NCBI GenBank assembly: GCA_947426875.1 | Contig: CANEFU010000001.1 | Span: 1-26,340, forward strand | Length of the DNA stretch: 26,340 bases | Source of the DNA: an uncultured Clostridium sp. | GTDB lineage: Bacteria > Bacillota > Clostridia > TANB77 > CAG-508 | Reading direction: 5' to 3' | Shown here: positions 15,192 through 23,780 of the stretch, piece after piece | Position numbering within the stretch: position 1 is the stretch's first letter | How the letters are laid out: each line of letters begins with the position of its first letter | Made by a program: the position numbers and the translations under genes | Notes under the pieces: generated by a model | What the model was told of the DNA's origin: nothing | Seen by the model: the letters and a program-made list of their open reading frames with translations, nothing else | Database searches by the model: none

Positions 15192-17120
15192 ATGATGACA
15201 ATAAAACTATCAAGTAAAAAGAAAATGAGAAATACCCTTTTTATCACTTTTTTAATAATGCTATGTTTAATAGGAAGAATAGGATATCTACAATTTATAC
15301 AAGGAGAAGAACTCTCAAGTATGGCCTATCAACAGCAAACTTTAGATAGAAATATTAATCCCAAAAGAGGAACGATTTATGATGCGACAGGAAAAAATGT
15401 ATTAGCAGTTAGTAGTACAGTAGAAACAGTAACGGTAAATCCAGGAAATATAGCAAAAGAAAATAAAGAAAAAGTAGCGAGTATTTTGTCAGATATTTTT
15501 GAAGTGGATTATGAAAAGACATTAAAAAAAGTAACAAAAAGAAGTTCAATTGAAACAATTGCCAAAAAAGTAGAAAAAGAAAAGACGGATAAACTAAGAA
15601 TTTGGATGAAAGAAAATAATATTACTTCCGGAATTAATATAGATGAAGATACTAAAAGATATTATCCTTATGGCACAATTGCTTCAAAAATAATAGGGTT
15701 TTGTGTGATCGATAATCAAGGTTTAGATGGAATTGAAGCCAAATATGATACAGAACTAAAAGGGAAACAAGGTGCCATACAACGTCATACAGATGCGAAA
15801 GGTGCAGAGATAGGACAGGAAGGAGAAAAATACGTATCAGCGATTGATGGCAATGACTTGGTGCTTACCATTGATTTAAGTATACAATCAATTGTTGAAA
15901 AATATCTAGAAGAGGCCTGTATTGATAATGTTTGTACAGATGGCGGAACCATTCTAGCCATGAATCCTCAAAACGGGGATATTTTAGCCATGGCAACTTA
16001 TCCGAATTATAACTTAAATATGCCATATGAAGCATACACAGAAGAATTAAAACAAAGTTGGGATAATATGGAACAGGCAGAGAAAACAAAAAATCTACAA
16101 GCAGTATGGCGAAACAAGGGAATTACGGATACCTATGAGCCAGGTTCGGTTTTTAAATTAATAACAGCTTCTGCTTCTATTGAGGAGGGATTAGTAACAG
16201 ACATTGATAAAGAAGGACAATTTTGTTGTACAGGAGGTATTGAAGTAGCAGGAGTTCGAATCAAATGTTGGAGACATTATAGACCACATGGCTCAGAAAG
16301 TTTAAGATTGGGACTAATGAATTCTTGCAACCCAGTATTTATAGGGCTTGGACAAAAATTAGGAGTACACACTTATTATAGTTACCTAAATAAATTTAGA
16401 TTATTAAATAAAACGGAAATTGACTTGCCAGGAGAGGCGAATAGTATTTTTTTAGCAGAAAATAAAGCAGGACCAGTAGAATTAGCAACAATTAGTTTTG
16501 GGCAAAGATTTGAAATAACACCTATTCAATTAGCAACAGCTGTGTCAGCAATTGCGAATGGGGGACATAGTATACAGCCTAGAGTAGTAAAACAGACGAT
16601 AGATAGTCAGACAGGAGAAAGTCAAGATATACCAGTAAAAAGTAAAGGAGAAGTTATTTCGAAAGAAACAGCAGAGAAAGTTTTAAGTATGATGGAATCT
16701 GTTGTATCAGAAGGAACAGGAAAAAATGCGAAAGTAGCGGGATATCGTATTGGAGGGAAAACTGGTACTTCAGAAGATGGTGTTAATACGAATAAATATG
16801 TAACATCCTTTTGTGGAGTAGCTCCTATTGAAAATCCACAAGTCGTGTTATTAGTAACTTTATATAATCCAACAGGAGAAGGAGGACACCAAGGAGGTGT
16901 GTGGTTTATTTTAACAACACACTTTTTTTATGTCAAAGAATTTCGAGTATGCCCCTTTTGTTCTTTTTTAGAACGTAAAAAGATATATTACAAAATGCGA
17001 ACAAAGCCTAGGGAAATAATAAATTCAGATGAAATATATATTGACGAAAAATGTAAAATATGGTATAATTTTTATGTTATGTATATGATTGTTTATAAAA
17101 AGGAAAGAGGGGAAAATTAA
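15192..17120 (+). CDS. SpoVD/FtsI-type penicillin-binding protein, 3' end replaced
   Basis: Class B PBP paralog of the 6681-8972 gene, in the dcw position where ftsI/spoVD belongs. Membrane segment about residues 11-32 (TLFITFLIMLCLIGRIGYL), dimerisation domain (NPKRGTIYDATG, IDEDTKRYYPYG), transpeptidase with Ser319 in EPGSVFK, Ser378/Asn380 in NSCNP and Lys523 in GGKTGTS. Homology stops abruptly after GEGGHQGG (about nt 16897). The intact paralog continues there with a VAGP-type segment and PASTA repeats. The remaining 74 residues are not PBP-like, and their DNA holds a terminator and the promoter of the next gene, so they are intergenic sequence read by chance. The enzyme lacks the end of its catalytic domain and is probably impaired. 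SpoVD versus FtsI is undecided. ATG 15192 follows AGGAGGA; ATG 15195 is an alternative. Confidence 0.85.
   Translation: MMTIKLSSKKKMRNTLFITFLIMLCLIGRIGYLQFIQGEELSSMAYQQQTLDRNINPKRGTIYDATGKNVLAVSSTVETVTVNPGNIAKENKEKVASILSDIFEVDYEKTLKKVTKRSSIETIAKKVEKEKTDKLRIWMKENNITSGINIDEDTKRYYPYGTIASKIIGFCVIDNQGLDGIEAKYDTELKGKQGAIQRHTDAKGAEIGQEGEKYVSAIDGNDLVLTIDLSIQSIVEKYLEEACIDNVCTDGGTILAMNPQNGDILAMATYPNYNLNMPYEAYTEELKQSWDNMEQAEKTKNLQAVWRNKGITDTYEPGSVFKLITASASIEEGLVTDIDKEGQFCCTGGIEVAGVRIKCWRHYRPHGSESLRLGLMNSCNPVFIGLGQKLGVHTYYSYLNKFRLLNKTEIDLPGEANSIFLAENKAGPVELATISFGQRFEITPIQLATAVSAIANGGHSIQPRVVKQTIDSQTGESQDIPVKSKGEVISKETAEKVLSMMESVVSEGTGKNAKVAGYRIGGKTGTSEDGVNTNKYVTSFCGVAPIENPQVVLLVTLYNPTGEGGHQGGVWFILTTHFFYVKEFRVCPFCSFLERKKIYYKMRTKPREIINSDEIYIDEKCKIWYNFYVMYMIVYKKERGEN
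16899..16929 (+). terminator. Terminator inside the PBP reading-frame tail
   Basis: GTGTG-GTT pairs with AAC-(AA bulge)-CACAC around a short loop, followed by seven T residues. It begins within two bases of the point where PBP homology ends. Confidence 0.55.
17041..17069 (+). promoter_or_regulatory. Sigma-A-type promoter for the transglutaminase-dockerin gene
   Basis: TTGACG (17041-17046), a 17-bp spacer and TATAAT (17064-17069). It lies inside the non-homologous tail of the preceding PBP frame. Confidence 0.8.
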
Positions 17121-17123
17121 TTT

Positions 17124-20100
17124 ATGAAAGTAAAAAAAATAATTACAAGAATGCTATTAATTGCAATTTTTATGACACAAATTAATATCATTCCATTTGG
17201 CAATTTTGTATATGCACAAGAAACAGAAGATACAAATAGTTCAAGATTCCATTATCAACAATTGGATAACACAGCAAAGAAAATATATAACGGAATATGT
17301 GAAATGTATGAACAAGGAATTTTAAAAACAGGAACAGACAGTTTTGACCTTGCTAAAAATGATAAATATGTAACACAAGAACAACTTGAAAATTACATGA
17401 AAGGTAATAATGAATTAAAAGTAGCAATGAATGCAGCAAGATATGCATTTTATGCAGATTATCCAGAAGTTTTTTACATTCAAATCCAAAAATTGAATCT
17501 TAGGGTAACAAAAGATGCACAAAATAGATATCATGCTAATATTGGTTCAGGAAGCTTAAAAAATTATTATGTAGAAGGATTTACAAGTAAAGAACAAGTA
17601 GAAGAAGCAATAACAGAATTTAATGATATAGTAAATCAAATTGCTGAAGAAGCAAAAAATCTTAAAGTAGAAGAAGGAAAAGAATTAGTAACAGAACAAA
17701 TAAAATACATACATAACAAAATTATAAAAGAAACATCTTATCGATTAGAAAGTGACTGTACAGAAGGAAATGAAGGATTCTTAGGAACTCCTTATGGAGC
17801 ACTTGTAAAAAAACAAGCAGTATGTGAAGGATATGCAAGAGCTTTAAAAACAATTCTAGATAAAGTAGGAATTAATAGTATATTAGTACAAGGAACACAT
17901 CAATCAGAGGGCGCAGCAGCAGTTCCTCATATGTGGAATTATGTTCAAATAGAAAAACAAACAAAGGCAAGAGCAATAGAAAAAGTTTGGTATGCTGTGG
18001 ATAGCACATTAGATGACCCATTTTTACGTGATACTACTATTGATACTACAGGCCCAGATTATGGACCAGGAGATGATATAACAGAGGGATTTGAAAATAC
18101 AAGATATTGTTTAGTTGGAACAGAAACTATGAATAGAGAGCATATTGCAATAGAAACGGTAGAAGCTGCAGGAAATTATGTATTCAAATATCCAGAATTA
18201 AATGCAGAAGATTATGGTATTGATAGTGTATATAATAAAGATGGTTTATTTATAAAATATAAACAAGATGGAACGCAAACAGAAGAGTATAAAGCTGGAG
18301 ATTATTATATTAGCTATGATGGTAAAGGATATGAACAAGCTTCCAAAGATGGTAAATATATAGTAATGAAATCTTATTATTATGAACCTGGAGATGACAA
18401 TTGGCAAATAAGTCCATGGGCATATTTCTTACCAGATGTATATGCAGGTGGTTTTAAAGATTATGATGACCATATCTATTTAACATTACCGAATTCAGAA
18501 TACGTTGAGTTTGCAGTAACAACTTTAGAACCAGGTGATTATAAAAATAATCCTAAATATTTAGCCTATCAAGGAAATGAATCTGACTTTGTAGCTAAAA
18601 CTGAAAAATTATATAATCCAAGTGGGATTTATAAAGCAAGACCATATGTTAAAACGCAAACACCACCAGCAACAAGGATGCTTTCAGTAGGTCCAACTTA
18701 TAAGGTAGATGTTACTTATGATGATGATTTAGTTTTGGCAGAAGGAGTAACAGAAGCTGGATATAGAATGGAATCATCAGGTGCAACAGGAGTACAAGAA
18801 TCTGAAATAACAAACTTTAAATTCGATGGAAAAAATAGAATTACATTCGATTTAAAATTTAGTAAAATGTATGCGGATGATGGAGCCAATTATAGAATTT
18901 ATCTTACAGGCTTAGTAGGAAAAAATAGTGGAAAAGAACCAATGGAAATATATTTTGGTGCAGCTAATGATATTTTATGTGCATACCGTATGAATAAGGC
19001 AAAAAATTGGGAAGTATTTGCTAGACCAACTCTTCTTGAAAATGAAGACCTTTCAATGAATGATTGGAAAACAAAAGATGGAACACCAGTATCAGACAAA
19101 TTAAAAAGTAGAATTGCATTAGTAACAACAAGAACAACACAAACACAAAAAGAAACCATGAATGATTTGATGGAAAATGAACTACCAAATCAAGAACTAA
19201 TTACAAGTGAAACTTATAATATTTCATTAAATGTATGTAAAAAATATGTTGTAAAAACAGGACATAGATTAAGATTATCACTTGGTTTTCCAGCAGGGTA
19301 TGGACCAAATGATGCAGGAGTAACATTTAAAGCATATCACTTTATAACAAATGACAAAGGAGAAGTAACAGGTGTGGAAGAAATTCCATGTGTTATTACA
19401 CAATATGGCTTAATTGTTACATGTGATTCTTTCAGTCCATTTGCCATTGCAGTAGTAGAAAATGATGGAGAACAAGTATCACAAGATAAAACAGTAATAG
19501 TATCAGATACAGAAGGTGGAGTAATTACAGGAGCCAATAGAGAAGAAGGAAATATAGTTACTCTGAAAGAAAATGAAACGAAGACACTTAACATCAAAGC
19601 AGACGAAGGATATGAAATAGAATCAATAACAGTTTGTGGTGAAACAAAAGATATGACTCAAATCGAAAACAAAGAAGAAACAGCAATTGCACTAAACTAC
19701 GAAGATGTTAAAGATGGAAACTGTATTGTCGATGTTAAGTTTGTTGCTAAAACAGTACTTCAAGCCGAAGAAGATAAGGGAGAAGTAATTGTAGAGCCAG
19801 AAGTAACACCAGTAACAGCTACCATACCAAATGAAAAAATGGCAAGCTTAAATAACACACTAACAATTAATAGTACAGTAGAGGAAGAAACAGAAGGAAT
19901 ACTTACCTATCAATGGTATAAAGATGGAGTGAAGTTAGAAGGAAAAACAAATAAAGTATTAACAATAGAAAATGCACAAGAAACAGATGCTGGAGAATAT
20001 ATATTAAAAGTTACTAAAACAGTAGGTACAGTAAGTAAAGAAACAAGTAGTAATATTTGTATGGTAACGATGAGAGGGTTTGTAACATCTATAACATCTG

Positions 20101-20918
20101 CAAATGAAACAGTAGATATACAAAAAATAAAACCAGGACAAGAATTTGAATTAAACTTTAATATAGATACTTTAAAAAATATAGGAAAAGGATTAGTTTC
20201 TTTAACTGGCCAATTAGAATATGATGCTAATGTGCTAGAAAGAATTAGTATGACAGAACAAAATGGTTGGGACTCAGATGAAAATTCATTTAATGAAGAA
20301 AACTTTAAATTTGTAATCGATAACGATAAATATGTAACAGAAGCAGGAACCATGTTTAAAGTTAAATTTAAAGTAAAAGACACCCTAACAGAAAATACAA
20401 AAACAACAGTAAAAATAAAAGGTGTTACAGCAAGTGGTGGATATGGAGTAATTATATCAAATGATTCAGAAATGGAAATTGGAATACAGATACCAGATGA
20501 GGAAGAAGAAAAGATTACATCTGAAAAATATGATATAAATGAGCAAGATAAAGATATATCAAAAATAGCTCCAAAAACAACAGTTGCACAATTTAAAGAA
20601 AAAGTAACAACAAAACAAACATTAGTATTTACAGATAAAGAAGGAAATATATTAAATGATAATAGCATACTGGGAACAGGCATGAAAGTAAAAGTGGGAG
20701 AGACTTTAGAATATACAATTATAGTAACAGGAGACATTGATGGAGATACTGAAATTACAATTAATGACCTTGCAAAACTAAAACTACATTTAATCGAACA
20801 AGAATTATTACAAGGAATTAGCTTAAAAGCTGCTGATATTGATGAAGATGCTCAAATTACAGTTAATGATGCAGCACAAATAAAATTAGTATTAATTGAC
20901 TTGTTCGAAATAAAATAA
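17124..20918 (+). CDS. Secreted transglutaminase-like protein with Ig-like, cohesin-like and dockerin domains
   Basis: 1264 aa. Signal peptide about residues 1-31 (MLLIAIFMTQINIIPFGNFVYAQ). A transglutaminase-like (papain-fold) domain shows Cys234 in AVCEGYARALK, His269 in VPHMWNYV and Asp293 in WYAVDSTLDDP; such domains may cross-link or cleave proteins or isopeptides. A long middle part is unassigned. Near residue 910-975 an Ig-like domain reads LTYQWYKDGVKLEG and ETDAGEYILKV. A cohesin-like domain follows (PGQEFELNFNID, LTGQLEYDANVLERI, GTMFKVKFKVK). The C-terminus is a type I-like dockerin with two Ca-binding repeats, GDIDGDTEITINDLAKLKLHL and ADIDEDAQITVNDAAQIKLVL. ATG 17124 follows AAAGAGGGG. 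Dockerin and cohesin suggest assembly on a surface scaffold; the next gene encodes a cohesin anchored to the wall. Substrate unknown. Confidence 0.88.
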   Translation: MKVKKIITRMLLIAIFMTQINIIPFGNFVYAQETEDTNSSRFHYQQLDNTAKKIYNGICEMYEQGILKTGTDSFDLAKNDKYVTQEQLENYMKGNNELKVAMNAARYAFYADYPEVFYIQIQKLNLRVTKDAQNRYHANIGSGSLKNYYVEGFTSKEQVEEAITEFNDIVNQIAEEAKNLKVEEGKELVTEQIKYIHNKIIKETSYRLESDCTEGNEGFLGTPYGALVKKQAVCEGYARALKTILDKVGINSILVQGTHQSEGAAAVPHMWNYVQIEKQTKARAIEKVWYAVDSTLDDPFLRDTTIDTTGPDYGPGDDITEGFENTRYCLVGTETMNREHIAIETVEAAGNYVFKYPELNAEDYGIDSVYNKDGLFIKYKQDGTQTEEYKAGDYYISYDGKGYEQASKDGKYIVMKSYYYEPGDDNWQISPWAYFLPDVYAGGFKDYDDHIYLTLPNSEYVEFAVTTLEPGDYKNNPKYLAYQGNESDFVAKTEKLYNPSGIYKARPYVKTQTPPATRMLSVGPTYKVDVTYDDDLVLAEGVTEAGYRMESSGATGVQESEITNFKFDGKNRITFDLKFSKMYADDGANYRIYLTGLVGKNSGKEPMEIYFGAANDILCAYRMNKAKNWEVFARPTLLENEDLSMNDWKTKDGTPVSDKLKSRIALVTTRTTQTQKETMNDLMENELPNQELITSETYNISLNVCKKYVVKTGHRLRLSLGFPAGYGPNDAGVTFKAYHFITNDKGEVTGVEEIPCVITQYGLIVTCDSFSPFAIAVVENDGEQVSQDKTVIVSDTEGGVITGANREEGNIVTLKENETKTLNIKADEGYEIESITVCGETKDMTQIENKEETAIALNYEDVKDGNCIVDVKFVAKTVLQAEEDKGEVIVEPEVTPVTATIPNEKMASLNNTLTINSTVEEETEGILTYQWYKDGVKLEGKTNKVLTIENAQETDAGEYILKVTKTVGTVSKETSSNICMVTMRGFVTSITSANETVDIQKIKPGQEFELNFNIDTLKNIGKGLVSLTGQLEYDANVLERISMTEQNGWDSDENSFNEENFKFVIDNDKYVTEAGTMFKVKFKVKDTLTENTKTTVKIKGVTASGGYGVIISNDSEMEIGIQIPDEEEEKITSEKYDINEQDKDISKIAPKTTVAQFKEKVTTKQTLVFTDKEGNILNDNSILGTGMKVKVGETLEYTIIVTGDIDGDTEITINDLAKLKLHLIEQELLQGISLKAADIDEDAQITVNDAAQIKLVLIDLFEIK

Positions 20919-20931
20919 AAGAGGAGAAGTT

Positions 20932-21699
20932 ATGAGAAAAATAGCAAAATTAAGTATAATAATGTTATTAATGATAGTTTGTTTAACTGTAAATGTGTAT
21001 GCAAAACCTAATTGCAATATAAGTATGCAAACAAATGAAACAGAGGTTAGCAAAGGAACAGAATTTACAATAGATGTGAATTTATCAGATATAGAATCTG
21101 AAAAAGGAATTATAGCGATAGAAGCGACTCTAGAATATGAAAAAGAGTGTTTAACATTATTAAAAATGGAAGGACAAAATGAGTGGGATACACCTGTTAA
21201 AGATTTATCTTATAATGAAGCAAATGGAAAACTTGTAATTGATAAAAAAGGCTTAGCTAAAAGTAATGAAACAATACTTAAAATTACTTTTAAAGCCAAT
21301 GAAACAAATAATAAAGACACGACAGTATCCTTAAAAAATATTGTTGTTGCAGATGGAAGCGTACCAGCTCAAATAACAGATACAACTAAAACAATAACCA
21401 TAAAGCAAGAGACATCAAGACCAAATGAAGGAGAAAAACCAGGTGAAGACCAAAAACCAGGTGAAAGTCAAAATCCAGGACAAGACCAAAAACCAAATAC
21501 TGGCACAAATCAAGCTACAGGAAATACAAACAATAAAAATAACAAAAATGAAAAAGATAATATGGCAATAGGAAAATTACCATATGCAGGAAGTGTCAGC
21601 AATCTAATAATAATAGTAACAATACTATTACTAATAATTGGAATAACGGGAATAGTTATCTATAAGAAAAGAAAGACGATAAAAAACGATAAAAATTAG
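20932..21699 (+). CDS. Cell-wall-anchored cohesin-domain protein with LPYAG sorting signal
   Basis: 255 aa. Signal peptide about residues 1-24 (MLLMIVCLTVNVYA). One cohesin-like domain, about 26-160: VSKGTEFTIDVNLSDI, GIIAIEATLEYEKECLTLL, ILKITFKANE. A Pro/Gly/Glu-rich spacer with PGEDQKPGESQNPGQ repeats and an Asn/Lys-rich stretch follows, then the sorting signal LPYAG (216-220), a membrane segment (LIIIVTILLLIIGITGIVIY) and a basic tail (KKRKTIKNDKN). This is the layout of a sortase substrate, with alanine in place of threonine in LPxTG. It starts 14 bases after the dockerin protein, behind GAGGAG, so the two are co-expressed; the cohesin is the natural candidate receptor for the neighbour's dockerin. 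Confidence 0.88.
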   Translation: MRKIAKLSIIMLLMIVCLTVNVYAKPNCNISMQTNETEVSKGTEFTIDVNLSDIESEKGIIAIEATLEYEKECLTLLKMEGQNEWDTPVKDLSYNEANGKLVIDKKGLAKSNETILKITFKANETNNKDTTVSLKNIVVADGSVPAQITDTTKTITIKQETSRPNEGEKPGEDQKPGESQNPGQDQKPNTGTNQATGNTNNKNNKNEKDNMAIGKLPYAGSVSNLIIIVTILLLIIGITGIVIYKKRKTIKNDKN

Positions 21700-21707
21700 A
21701 AATGAAT

Positions 21708-21757
21708 AAAAAGCTTATCGTAACATTATATCAATGTTACGATAGGCTTTTTTTTTT
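21708..21757 (+). terminator. Strong intrinsic terminator after the cohesin gene
   Basis: TATCGTAACATT pairs with AATGTTACGATA around ATATC, extended by an AAAGC/GGCTTT base, and is followed by eleven or so T residues. Confidence 0.92.
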
Positions 21758-21869
21758 TAGTCAAAAAATAGAAATCATGCCTCTTCTGTTGTTTTATAGG
21801 AATAAAAAAGATTTTAGTTAATAAACTTGAAAGAGAGATTTTAAAACAAAGACTTGAGAGGGAATTAAT

Positions 21870-22013
21870 TTGGATAAGAAAACTAAGATGGAAAAACTTA
21901 AGCTAAATGAAAGGAATACAAGTAATATAAGGGTAGAAGTAATTTACTCAAAAAGTGAAAAAACGATAGAAGAATGTATGTTGAAAATTTTAAAACAAAA
22001 AATGGAAACGTAA
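21870..22013 (+). CDS. Small conserved-looking ORF ahead of the recombinase
   Basis: 47 residues from TTG 21870, with AGAGGG about 8 bases upstream; an ATG at 21888 is an alternative start. The protein reads ...NIRVEVIYSKSEKTIEECMLKILKQKMET. I have the impression that short proteins with an IYS...TxEECxLxIL core often precede large serine recombinases in clostridial elements, but I cannot confirm it here. The rest of the 21758-22060 gap shows another open stretch in a different frame (about 21808-21900, KLEREILKQRLEREL) without a start codon; otherwise I see nothing. Confidence 0.45.
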   Translation: MDKKTKMEKLKLNERNTSNIRVEVIYSKSEKTIEECMLKILKQKMET

Positions 22014-22060
22014 AAATATTTTATAAATAAGGATATTCGAGCAAAAGGGGCGAAAATCAT

Positions 22061-23699
22061 ATGGCTGGAAGAAAGTCAAAGTATTCTTCAGAAAGCGAGA
22101 ACACAACGAGAGCAAAGATATGGTCTGTTGCAGTATATATAAGGCTTTCACAAGAAGACAGTGATAATGGAGAAGAGAAAATTGAAAGTAACAGTATAAC
22201 AAGTCAAAAAACATTATTAAATGAATTTATAGAAGAACATGATGATTTAATTTTGTATGATACTTATGTTGATGATGGTTATACAGGAACAGATTTTAAC
22301 AGACCTGGATTTCAAAGAATATTAGAAGACATGAGAAAAGGAAGTATCAATTGTGTTCTAGTTAAAGATTTATCAAGATTAGGAAGAAATTACATAGAAG
22401 TTGGAAACTATATAGAGCAAATATTTCCATTATTTAATATTAGATTTATTGCTATTAATGATAATGTGGATAGCTTTAAAAATCCTACAAGTACTAATAC
22501 AATATTAATACCATTTAAAAACTTGATAAATGATGAATATGCAAAAGATACATCCATAAAAATAAGAACAGCATTAAACGGAAGAAAAAAGAAGCGGAGA
22601 ATTTGTAGGAGCATTTCCAGCATATGGATATATAAAAAATCCAGAAGATAACCATAAGCTAATAATTGATAAAGAATCAGCAGAAGTGGTAAGAAAAATT
22701 TTTGAATGGAAAGTAAATGACGGTTTAGGAAATGTAAGTATATGTCATAGATTAAATGATATGGGAATTTTAAATCCAACAGGATACAAAAAGAAAAAAT
22801 TAAATCAAAAGTATAATAATTCTGGAATAATAACAGAAGACTATTCTTGGTGTCCATCTACAATAAGAAATATATTAAAAAATGATATTTATATAGGAAA
22901 TATTACACAAGGAAAAAGAAGAGTAAAAAGCTATAAAATACATAAAGTAGAACAGGTACCAGAAAACGAGTGGATTACAGTAGAAAATATGCATGAGCCT
23001 ATTATAGATAAAGAGTTATTTGAAAGAGTACAACATATGAAAAGAAATGACACTAGAGTACAAAAGAATGGAACTTTAAGTATGTGGGCAGGCATATTAA
23101 AATGTGCAGATTGTGGACGTGCTATGCATAAAAAATATTGTAAAAATAAAAGTGGAAAAATTTATGAATATTATATATGTGGAACATACAGAAAAAAGTC
23201 AAATAAATTATGTACGAAACATACTTTAAAAGTAGAAGAACTAGAAAAAGTAGTATTACAAACAATTCAATTACAGATAGAGGAATTTGTTAATATAGAA
23301 AAACTACTAGAACAAGTTAATCCATCGAGTGCAAAAAAATTAAAAAACGAAAATAGGGAAAACATAAAAAAGGACAAAAGTAAAGAAATAGAGAAACTAA
23401 ATAATTTAAAAAAAGGTTTATATGAAGATTGGAAAAACAAATACATAACAAAAGATGAATATTTAGAATATAAACAAAAATATCAACAGGATATAGAAAA
23501 AATAAAAGAAATTATAACGAATTTAGATACACAAAAAGAAAGTGAAAAAGAAGTGATAAATCAAAATAATTTATGGATAGAAAATTTTAAATTAAATAAA
23601 AATATAGATAAATTAGATAGAGATATTGTAACAGAATTAATTGATTATATAGAAATACATGAAAATAAAAGAGTAAGTATTCATTTTAAATTTGCTTAA
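22061..23699 (+). CDS. Large serine recombinase (resolvase-recombinase-zinc ribbon), read through one +1 frameshift
   Basis: Site-specific DNA recombinase/integrase of mobile elements. The N-terminal resolvase domain holds the catalytic Ser in AVYIRLSQEDS, then YTGTDFNRPGFQRIL and LVKDLSRLGRNYIEVG. At CGG 22595 the zero frame runs only to TAG/TGA-type stops by 22651. Skipping the C joins TALNGRKKK to GEFVGAFPAYGYIKNP, the invariant entry to the recombinase domain. This continues through the zinc ribbon (LKCADCGRAMHKKYC, YYICGTYRKK, LCTKHTL) and a long C-terminal coiled coil. The joined product is 545 aa, a normal length. Without the shift the DNA-binding half is lost. ATG 22061 follows AAAGGGG. 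It is probably the recombinase of a small element with the ORF at 21870; no attachment sites were recognised. Confidence 0.9.
22595..22597 (+). other. CGG +1 frameshift site E (serine recombinase)
   Basis: The zero frame reads AAG AAG CGG AGA ATT TGT AGG. Skipping C22595 gives AAG-GGA-GAA-TTT-GTA-GGA (K G E F V G), the expected NGEFVGAF-like motif, with no residue gained or lost. The upstream AACGGA at 22578 contains CGG out of frame and causes no shift. Confidence 0.85.
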
Positions 23700-23718
23700 T
23701 TATTTGGTAAAAAAAGTG

Positions 23719-23747
23719 TTTACATAACAGGAAAAAAGTGGTATAAT
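23719..23747 (+). promoter_or_regulatory. Sigma-A-type promoter for the NPCBM protein gene
   Basis: TTTACA (23719-23724), a 17-bp spacer and TATAAT (23742-23747), followed by GGAGGT at 23771 and ATG 23781. Confidence 0.8.
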
Positions 23748-23780
23748 TAAAATAGAGTTTTGTAAAAATGGAGGTAAACG

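Noticed and set aside
16896..17120. A novel C-terminal domain of the second PBP
   Set aside because: The segment contains a terminator and the promoter of the next gene, and the residues show no domain-like pattern.
19910..20737. A 275-residue minus-strand frame
   Set aside because: It lies wholly within the transglutaminase-dockerin gene, has low-complexity Ser/Phe/Val composition typical of antisense frames in AT-rich genes, and has no ribosome site.
1118..22597. Standard codon reassignment of CGG (for example to Trp or Gln), as reported in some bacteria
   Set aside because: A reassigned triplet would keep the frame. Here the frame must change at every CGG, and the next conserved residue is Gly from GGN.
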